From assembly GCF_002101775.1 (NCBI RefSeq), contig NZ_LQPI01000019.1, forward strand, positions 1 to 64,000: a stretch of 64,000 bases of DNA, written 5' to 3'. The DNA comes from Mycolicibacter nonchromogenicus. GTDB taxonomy: Bacteria > Actinomycetota > Actinomycetes > Mycobacteriales > Mycobacteriaceae. A program made the translations under genes and the position numbers. Below are positions 55,924 to 64,000 of this stretch, one piece after another (position 1 is the stretch's first letter; each line of letters begins with the position of its first letter). The notes below the pieces were generated by a model. That model had not been told where the DNA came from. It saw nothing but the letters and a program-made list of their open reading frames with translations, and did no database searches.

Positions 55924-57819
55924 TTGGTGCTGCTGGCGGTCGTCGGTGGGATCGTCCTGGCGGTCGTCGCGTATCAATTCCTCCGGCGATTCCGACACGG
56001 CAGGCGATTAGGCGTTGCTGCGATGCTCGTTGCGCTGACGGGCCTGGGGATCTGCTGGCCGCTGTTGCACCAGCTTTATCTGAGCAGTGCCGCCGCCCAC
56101 GTGAACGGCCCGGCCATCGACCCGGATTCCACGATCACCGACTACACCGCGACATACCGGATCGACGCCGACGGACGGCTGCTGGCGACCGAAGTGCTGA
56201 CGGTGGCATCGCCCGGCTCCCGCCACGGCATCTTCCGGTTCTTCCCGGCAGCCGATCCCACCGACCCGCATGCTCGGCTCATTCCCACCGTCACCGCCAT
56301 CACCCTCGATGACCGGCCGGTACCGGTGAGCTACTCGTGGCGAGACGACCGCAGCATCTTCGTGGCCCAGATCGGCGACCCGGAAGCGATGGTCAGCCCG
56401 GGCCTGCACGTGTACTCGATCAGTTACACCATCGACGGTGTGCTGGCGGAACCGCCCAGCGCGCCGGGCAGCTTCACCCGGCAGGCGGGCGCCAACCCGG
56501 CTGCGCCGACGGCCTCGTTCTACTACAACGTGGTCGGGTTCTGGGCGATGAAGATCAGCGCCGCTCGGGCGGTGATCGAGCTGCCGGGCACGTCAGGCCT
56601 GGTGCAGTGCGCGGCCGACGCCGACGGGGCGACACCGTGCGACATCGACGGCGCCGGCACCGAACGGGTCACCGTCACCGCGGTGAATCTGCCGCCGCAG
56701 AACCCGGTCACCCTTCGGATAGACCTGCAGGTACCGCTGCCCGACCGTGCCACCCTGCCGTGGCCGGTGCGGTTCGACAAGATCCTGGGCCGCTCGGTGT
56801 CGACCGTCGCCATGCTGGCGTTGCTGTCGGGTCTGACGGCGCTGGCCGGATACGGATGGGCGCGCTCGTCGCGTGAACCCGACCCGGGTCAGCCGGTGAT
56901 GTACGTTCCGCCGGACGGGCTCGGGCCGGTGCAGACCGTCTACATCGTCAAGGAGAAGGTCGATGAGCACGCTCTGGTCGCCACCCTGCTGTACCTGGCG
57001 GAGCGGGGCGTGGTGCGACTGGCCGGCGGGGGATCGCAGAAGTGGACCATAACCGGCTCGGGCACCGCCGCGCAGTGGGCGGAGCTGGACCCGGTGAGCC
57101 GCAAGGTCGGTGAGGCGTTGGGGGTGACGGGCGACGGCGGCGTCTTTCGTGCGAACGGCAGCGTGAAGGCCGGCAAGAAACTCAGTGAGGCCGCTGCGGA
57201 GCTGAAGTCGAGCTGTACCGAGTGGGCCCAGAGCACCGGCCTGATGGTGACGTCCCGATCGGAGAAGATAGGCCGCGTCGCGGTGATTCTGGCGATGCCG
57301 ATGGCGGTGGCGGGATTCTTCGGCCTGTTCACGCTGACCATCTGGGGTCTGCCGTTCGCCGCGTTCGTCATCGGCGGTATCGGTCTGCTGAGCACGGGCG
57401 TGGGTACCCGGCGCACCCCGTCCGGGCGCGCGGTGTGGTCACGGGCGGCCGGTTTCGAGCGGCTGCTGACCACCCCCTCCAGCGAAGACCGGTTCGATTT
57501 CGCCGCGCGCAGGGATCTGTTCACCGCCTACATCCCCTATGCGGCGGCATTCGGCGCCGCGGACGGCTGGGCGGAGAGATACCGGACCGCGGTCGGCGCC
57601 GAACCACCCAGTCCGCAGTGGTATCCGGTGCGGGCGTCCAGTAGCCCCGCCGCGCTGTACTCCTCGAGTGGCTTCGCCGGATTCGACTCGGCGGTAGCCG
57701 CCTCGATCAGCGCCTACCGCAGTTCACAGAGCTCGTCGTCGAGCTCGAGCGGATCAAGTTTCAGCAGTGGCGGGGGCAGCTGGGGTGGCGGCGGCGGTGG
57801 GGGAGGCGGTACCTGGTGA
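55924..57819 (+). CDS. DUF2207 domain membrane protein with Gly/Ser-rich C-terminus
   Basis: Protein of 631 residues. Two N-terminal hydrophobic segments (residues ~3-20 and 35-55) precede an extracytoplasmic DUF2207 domain (about 70-290; YRIDADGRLLATEVLTV, GIFRFFP, YSISYTIDGVL), a helix near 298-318, a soluble region and paired helices near 455-500. The C-terminus is Ser-rich then WGGGGGGGGGTW. The start is TTG 55924 or the adjacent GTG 55927, both about ten bases after GGAGGGA. It is followed by a lemA gene, the widespread DUF2207-LemA pairing of unknown function. The 276-base upstream region contains a GGCGC-loop-GCGCC hairpin and no other recognisable element. Confidence 0.85.
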   Translation: MVLLAVVGGIVLAVVAYQFLRRFRHGRRLGVAAMLVALTGLGICWPLLHQLYLSSAAAHVNGPAIDPDSTITDYTATYRIDADGRLLATEVLTVASPGSRHGIFRFFPAADPTDPHARLIPTVTAITLDDRPVPVSYSWRDDRSIFVAQIGDPEAMVSPGLHVYSISYTIDGVLAEPPSAPGSFTRQAGANPAAPTASFYYNVVGFWAMKISAARAVIELPGTSGLVQCAADADGATPCDIDGAGTERVTVTAVNLPPQNPVTLRIDLQVPLPDRATLPWPVRFDKILGRSVSTVAMLALLSGLTALAGYGWARSSREPDPGQPVMYVPPDGLGPVQTVYIVKEKVDEHALVATLLYLAERGVVRLAGGGSQKWTITGSGTAAQWAELDPVSRKVGEALGVTGDGGVFRANGSVKAGKKLSEAAAELKSSCTEWAQSTGLMVTSRSEKIGRVAVILAMPMAVAGFFGLFTLTIWGLPFAAFVIGGIGLLSTGVGTRRTPSGRAVWSRAAGFERLLTTPSSEDRFDFAARRDLFTAYIPYAAAFGAADGWAERYRTAVGAEPPSPQWYPVRASSSPAALYSSSGFAGFDSAVAASISAYRSSQSSSSSSSGSSFSSGGGSWGGGGGGGGGTW

Positions 57820-57874
57820 GCCGAATTGCTCTGGACCGCAACACCAAACAACATCAACAGAAAGAGGCGCGCCG

Positions 57875-58444
57875 ATGAACAGCACTGTTGCCTTCGCCGT
57901 TGGGGTGATCCTGCTGGTGGCCCTGGCCGCCTTCGCAGTGGCGGCCTTCAACCTGCTGCGCCGGCTCGACGTCAGAGTCAGTGAGGCACTGAGCGGTATC
58001 GACGTCCAACTGACCCGCCGGGCCGACCTGGTGCCCAACCTGATCAACGCGGTCAAAGGGTATGCGGCGCATGAGCAGAAGATCTTCGACGAGGTGACCG
58101 CCGCCCGCACCGGGGCGACCCGGGCAGCGGCCACCGGAACCGTCGATGACAAGTCGCAGGCGCAGGCCCGGCTGGATCGGGCGATCGGCACCGTGCTCGC
58201 GGTGGCCGAGAACTATCCCGACCTGAAGGCCTCAGCCAACTACCTGCAGCTACAGGACCAGCTCGCCGACACCGAGAGTCAGTTGGCGTTCGCCCGGCAG
58301 TACTACAACGACGCGGCCGCGAGCCTGAACCAGCGGGTGGTGACCATCCCGTGGATGTTCTTCACCGGTCTCGCCGGCGTCGGTAAGCGGCCGTTCTACC
58401 AGGCGCCGCCGGGTCAGCAGGGCCCACCGCAGGTGCAGTTCTGA
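57875..58444 (+). CDS. lemA: LemA family protein
   Basis: Protein of 189 residues with one N-terminal membrane helix (residues ~5-25), followed by a helical LemA domain: RRADLVPNLINAVKGYAAHE, VAENYPDLKASANYLQLQDQLADTE and FARQYYNDAAASLNQ are the three family signatures. ATG 57875 lies behind AAAGAGG. It is probably co-transcribed with the DUF2207 gene 55 bases upstream and its 3' end overlaps the convergent TVP38 gene by 31 bases. Confidence 0.93.
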   Translation: MNSTVAFAVGVILLVALAAFAVAAFNLLRRLDVRVSEALSGIDVQLTRRADLVPNLINAVKGYAAHEQKIFDEVTAARTGATRAAATGTVDDKSQAQARLDRAIGTVLAVAENYPDLKASANYLQLQDQLADTESQLAFARQYYNDAAASLNQRVVTIPWMFFTGLAGVGKRPFYQAPPGQQGPPQVQF

Positions 58445-59181
58445 TCCTGCTGAGGGACCACAACGGCCTCAGCCGTGCTGGGGTGCGATCGGTGCGAGCG
58501 CACCTCGTAGACCAGCAGGGCCGCTCCGACCGCAGCGGTGCACGCCGACACCGCGAACAGCAGCGGACTCACCTCACCGGTCAGGGCGTCGCCGAGCACC
58601 ACCACCGCAGCCGTGCCCGGCAGCAGCCCGACCAGGGTCGCCGCCGTGTAGGGCACCAGCCGCACCGCCGACGCGCCGGCGGCATAGTTGATCACCGAGA
58701 ACGGGATCGCGGGAATCAACCGCAGCGACACCACCGCCGGCCAGCCCCGCTGATGAAGGCGGGCGTCGAGGGAGTCCAGCCGCGGATGACGCACCACCCG
58801 GCTCAGCTGCCACCCGAAAACCCGCATCACGACCAGCACCCCCACCGCGCTCAACGCGCTGGCCACCACCGCCAGGAGAACACCCAGCCACGGGCCGAAC
58901 AGCAGACCAGCGGCCAGGGTGAACGCGGTCCGCGGGAAGGGGAACACCGTCACCACGGTGTGCGCCACCAAGAACGCCACCGGGAACCACGGCCCCAACG
59001 CCTGCGCCCAGTCCCGCAGCTGCACCGCGGAGGGCACCGGGACCAGCAGCGCCACCGCGACCAGGCAGGCGATGACCGCCGTTGTCCACGCCAGCCGTCG
59101 TAGCGCCACCTGGCGCGCGGTGGCGACAAATGCTGACCAGGCACCACGCAGCACCTGCGGGATTCGGGTCGCGGCGGGCAT
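58414..59181 (-). CDS. TVP38/TMEM64 family membrane protein (Rv1491c-like)
   Basis: Polytopic protein of 255 residues with about six membrane segments. The TVP38/SNARE-associated signature is visible in FPRTAFTLAAGLLFG (about residues 85-99) and LRLIPAIPFSVINYAAGAS (about 155-173), including conserved Gly and Pro of the re-entrant loops seen in DedA-type transporters. ATG 59181 is used; the preceding GTG at 59184 lies eight bases after TAGTCT (minus strand) and may be the true leaderless start. The C-terminal tail has three cysteines (CTCGGPC). Function unknown; possible role in lipid or ion transport. Confidence 0.86.
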   Translation of the reverse strand: MPAATRIPQVLRGAWSAFVATARQVALRRLAWTTAVIACLVAVALLVPVPSAVQLRDWAQALGPWFPVAFLVAHTVVTVFPFPRTAFTLAAGLLFGPWLGVLLAVVASALSAVGVLVVMRVFGWQLSRVVRHPRLDSLDARLHQRGWPAVVSLRLIPAIPFSVINYAAGASAVRLVPYTAATLVGLLPGTAAVVVLGDALTGEVSPLLFAVSACTAAVGAALLVYEVRSHRSHPSTAEAVVVPQQDQNCTCGGPC

Positions 59182-59321
59182 CACGGCACCCAAGACTACG
59201 GGCCGACGGTAAACACCTCGTGTCACGCCGAGGGGGTTTCGCGGCTCGGCATACCTCACCCGTGTCGGCCGACGGGCATCATTTAGCCTGGTTGACACAT
59301 GTCGGGTAGCGCTTCAACAGC

Positions 59322-59333
59322 TACTCATGAGTA
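59322..59333. promoter_or_regulatory. Palindrome in the mutA leader
   Basis: TACTCATGAGTA is a perfect 12-base palindrome 16 bases before the GTG of mutA and just before the AGGAG box. A TTGACA sequence lies upstream at 59292-59297. It could be an operator controlling mutAB or mRNA structure near the ribosome-binding site. Confidence 0.4.
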
Positions 59334-59349
59334 ACCACAGGAGTCGCCG

Positions 59350-61266
59350 GTGTCAATCGACGTGTCCGCCCAACCCGCCGGGCTGGAGCAGGCCCGCGCC
59401 CGCTGGCGTGCCGCCGTGGCCGGCGTGCTGGCCAAGAGCGCGCGCCGCGAGCCGGCCGAGATCGACGCCGAGACCGGCGGTGAGCCCGAGCGGCTGCTGG
59501 ACACCCCGGTGGAGGGGCTGGCCGGGCAGGGCGGATTCGCCGTCCGGGCGCTCTACACCGCGTTGGACGAGCTGCCGGAGCCGCCGTTGCCGGGCCAGTG
59601 GCCCTACGTCCGCGGGGCCGACGCCCGGCGTGACGTCAACACCGGCTGGAAGGTCGCCGAAGTCTTTCCCATCGGCGGGCCGGGCTCGGCCGCGGACGCC
59701 AACGGCGCCGTCCTGAGCGCCCTGACCGACGGGGTCAGCGCGCTGACTCTGCGGGTCGGTGAGCAGGGGGTGGCGGCCGCCGAGCTGCGGCGCGTCTTCG
59801 ACGACGTCTACCTGGACCTGGTTCCCGTGCTGCTCGACGGCGCCGGTGCCGATGACTTCACCGCCGCCGCCGAGACCATGCTGGCGCTGGTCGACGCGCT
59901 CGAGCCGGACAACCGCGCCAACCTGTCGGTGGACCTGGGCGCCGACCCGCTGACCGCACCGCTGACGGATCGTCCGGCTCCGTCGATCGACGAGGTGATC
60001 GCGGTGGCGACGCGGTCCATCGGCCGCCCGGGCGTGCGGGCCATCTCCGTCAACGGCCCGGCCCTGCACAATCTGGGCGCGGGCGCCTCAGGGGAGCTGG
60101 CCGCCGCACTGGCCGCAGCCGTGGCCTACCTGCGCCTGCTCATCGAGGCCGGCCTGTCGGTGGCCGACGCCGCCCGCCAGATCAGCTTCCGGATCGCCGC
60201 CGACGACGACCAATTCATCACGATCGCCAAGATCCGGGCGGTGCGCCAGCTCTGGGCACGGGTCACCGAGGTGGCCGGGGCACCGGAAGCCGGCGCCGCG
60301 ATCGTGCACGCCGAGACCTCGCTGGCGATGATGACGCAGCGCGACCCGTGGGTGAACATGCTGCGCACCACGCTGGCCGCCTTCGGCGCAGGAGTCGGCG
60401 GGGCTGACACCGTGCTGGTGTGGCCGTTCGACACGGTGATTCCGGGCGGGCAGCCCGGCACGTCGACCACGTTCTCGCGCCGGATCGCCCGCAACACCCA
60501 ACTGCTGCTGCTCGAAGAGTCCCACCTGGGCCAGGTGCTGGACCCGGCCGGCGGCTCCTGGTTCGTCGAAGACCTCACCGAACAGTTGGCGCAGCAGGCC
60601 TGGGGGCAATTCCAGGAGATCGAGGCGCGCGGTGGATTCGAGGCCGCCCGCGAGCACATCGGCGAGCGGATCGCCGCGGTCGCCGCGGCCCGAGCCGACG
60701 ACATCGCGCATCGGCGCAGCGCGATCACCGGCGTCAACGAGTTCCCGAACCTTGACGAGCCGCCACTGCCGCCGTCGGCGACGCAGCATGGCCCGGCCGG
60801 CGTGCGACGCTACGCGGCGCAGTTCGAGGAGTTGCGCGACCGCTCCGACGCGTACCTGGCCCGCACCGGCGCCCGGCCGCAGGTGTTGCTGGTGCCGCTG
60901 GGACCGATGGCCGAGCACAACATTCGGACCACCTTCGCCGCCAATCTGCTTGCCTCCGGCGGCATCGCGGTGATCAACCCCGGCACGGTGGACGCCGATC
61001 AGGTGGCCGCCGCCGTGGCCGACGCCGGCTCGCCGGGCGCGGCGGTGCTGTGTGGCAGCGACGCCCGCTACCGCGCGGAAGCGGCCGCGGTCATCGGGGC
61101 GGCCCGTAGCGCCGGCGTCGACCGGGTCTACCTCGCAGGGCCGGCCTCGGCTCTGGCGGATCCTGACGGCGCAGCCCAAACCGATTCGAAGCCAGACGAC
61201 TACCTGACCATGAAAATCGATGCGGTGCAGGCGTTGTCGGACTTACTGACCCGATTGGGGGCCTGA
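59350..61266 (+). CDS. mutA: Methylmalonyl-CoA mutase small subunit
   Basis: Small (beta) subunit of 638 residues of the heterodimeric B12-dependent mutase. It has a TIM-barrel-like half and a C-terminal flavodoxin-like half but no DxHxxG cobalamin motif; the corresponding segment reads [16 protein letters not shown], as expected for the non-catalytic chain. GTG 59350 follows AGGAG. Separated from mutB by only five bases. The enzyme interconverts methylmalonyl-CoA and succinyl-CoA, linking propionate and cholesterol degradation to the TCA cycle and supplying methyl-branched lipid precursors. Confidence 0.95.
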   Translation: MSIDVSAQPAGLEQARARWRAAVAGVLAKSARREPAEIDAETGGEPERLLDTPVEGLAGQGGFAVRALYTALDELPEPPLPGQWPYVRGADARRDVNTGWKVAEVFPIGGPGSAADANGAVLSALTDGVSALTLRVGEQGVAAAELRRVFDDVYLDLVPVLLDGAGADDFTAAAETMLALVDALEPDNRANLSVDLGADPLTAPLTDRPAPSIDEVIAVATRSIGRPGVRAISVNGPALHNLGAGASGELAAALAAAVAYLRLLIEAGLSVADAARQISFRIAADDDQFITIAKIRAVRQLWARVTEVAGAPEAGAAIVHAETSLAMMTQRDPWVNMLRTTLAAFGAGVGGADTVLVWPFDTVIPGGQPGTSTTFSRRIARNTQLLLLEESHLGQVLDPAGGSWFVEDLTEQLAQQAWGQFQEIEARGGFEAAREHIGERIAAVAAARADDIAHRRSAITGVNEFPNLDEPPLPPSATQHGPAGVRRYAAQFEELRDRSDAYLARTGARPQVLLVPLGPMAEHNIRTTFAANLLASGGIAVINPGTVDADQVAAAVADAGSPGAAVLCGSDARYRAEAAAVIGAARSAGVDRVYLAGPASALADPDGAAQTDSKPDDYLTMKIDAVQALSDLLTRLGA

Positions 61267-61271
61267 GAGCC

Positions 61272-63560
<2,289 letters not shown>

Positions 63561-64000
63561 ATGGCCGACAACGTGTCTGACACCGTTGCGCAGTTGGCGG
63601 AAGCGGTGCGCGCCGGCGACCGCTCCGTGCTGCCCCGGGCCATCACCCTGGTCGAGTCCACTCGCGCCGACCATCGCCAGCAGGCGCAGGAACTGCTGCT
63701 GGCGCTGTTGCCGGACGCCGGCGGGGCGCGGCGAGTGGGCATCACCGGGGTTCCCGGAGTGGGCAAGTCGACCACCATCGAAGCCCTCGGGATGCACCTC
63801 ATCGAGCAGGGCCACCGGGTCGCGGTGCTGGCGGTCGACCCGTCGTCCACGCGCACCGGGGGTTCGATCCTGGGGGACAAGACCCGGATGCAGCGGCTGG
63901 GGTCGCACGAACGCGCCTACATCCGCCCGTCGCCGACCTCGGGCACGCTGGGCGGGGTCGCCAGGGCCACCCGCGAGACAGTGGTGCTGCTGGAGGCCGC
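63561..64000 (+). CDS. meaB: Methylmalonyl-CoA mutase-associated GTPase MeaB (5' part)
   Basis: The first 146 codons are present; the gene runs off the window end. The Walker A motif GVPGVGKST is at residues ~59-67, followed by [20 protein letters not shown] and [16 protein letters not shown], the diagnostic MeaB/ArgK segments. MeaB is a G3E-type GTPase that gates B12 delivery to MutB. ATG 63561 immediately follows the mutB stop. In M. tuberculosis a toxin-antitoxin pair separates mutB from meaB; here nothing does. Confidence 0.95.
   Translation, partial: MADNVSDTVAQLAEAVRAGDRSVLPRAITLVESTRADHRQQAQELLLALLPDAGGARRVGITGVPGVGKSTTIEALGMHLIEQGHRVAVLAVDPSSTRTGGSILGDKTRMQRLGSHERAYIRPSPTSGTLGGVARATRETVVLLEA

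Overview
The window is a 64 kb piece of a high-GC chromosome from a member of the Mycobacteriaceae. The evidence is gene content and order. fabG1-inhA, ripA-ripB-moxR1, two PPE proteins, mptB, OpcA with Zwf, and sufR-sufBDCSUT follow each other almost exactly as in the Mycobacterium tuberculosis stretch from gap/pgk/tpiA (about Rv1436) to meaB (about Rv1496). Differences from that backbone (no intein in SufB, two PPE genes and a Nudix gene beside ctaB, a new three-gene block after the suf operon, no mazEF pair before meaB) point to a non-tuberculous mycobacterium that I cannot name. Gene names by homology come from recognising family signatures and M. tuberculosis counterparts; no database search was run.

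Layout: (1) 1-3.2 kb: a DUF3556 membrane protein and a divergent TetR regulator / PhlG-like hydrolase pair with operator-like palindromes. (2) 3.3-6.6 kb: glycolytic gap-pgk-tpiA, then secG. (3) 6.7-13.6 kb, minus strand: pentose phosphate operon tkt-tal-zwf-opcA-pgl and a small coiled-coil protein. (4) 13.8-24.7 kb: ctaB, Nudix, two PPE genes behind a Zur-like box, quinone oxidoreductase, a heme A synthase-like protein, an ABC exporter and the mannosyltransferase MptB. (5) 24.9-31.3 kb: the complete SUF iron-sulfur operon with its repressor. (6) 31.3-34.6 kb: an accessory block (MBL-fold protein, Tat-lipoprotein amidohydrolase, secreted DUF5666-like protein). (7) 34.7-43.0 kb: thioredoxin, enoyl-CoA hydratase, ABC-F ATPase, tiny HTH protein, acn-acnR and a 13E12-type HNH protein. 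(8) 43.2-49.4 kb: envelope cluster DUF6676-like/ripA/ripB/moxR1/DUF58/VWA, in which ripA carries an apparent one-base frameshift. (9) 49.5-55.6 kb: fabG1-inhA-hemH, NfeD-SPFH pair, DoxX-like protein and an aquaporin-family channel. (10) 55.9-64 kb: DUF2207-LemA pair, TVP38 protein, mutA-mutB and the start of meaB.

The genes are mainly housekeeping: central carbon flow (glycolysis, pentose phosphate pathway, aconitase, methylmalonyl-CoA mutase with its chaperone), Fe-S and heme supply (SUF, HemH, CtaA/CtaB) that serves acn and others, and cell-envelope construction (FAS-II, MptB, peptidoglycan hydrolases). Several regulatory sites are readable directly: a SufR-type inverted repeat, an AcnR-type operator matching the corynebacterial consensus, a Zur-type box, an MtrA-like direct repeat, and a recurring leaderless-promoter geometry (TANNNT-like hexamer, six bases, start codon) at secG, mptB, sufR, echA12, fabG1 and the NfeD gene. 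No rRNA, tRNA, insertion sequence, prophage or CRISPR array was seen, and no gene-free stretch exceeds about 280 bases. I did not find a clearly new multi-gene system; the most unusual items are the ripA frameshift, the native extended -10 motif of the fabG1-inhA promoter, the accessory block at 31.3-34.6 kb, and the aquaporin-like protein lacking the filter arginine.
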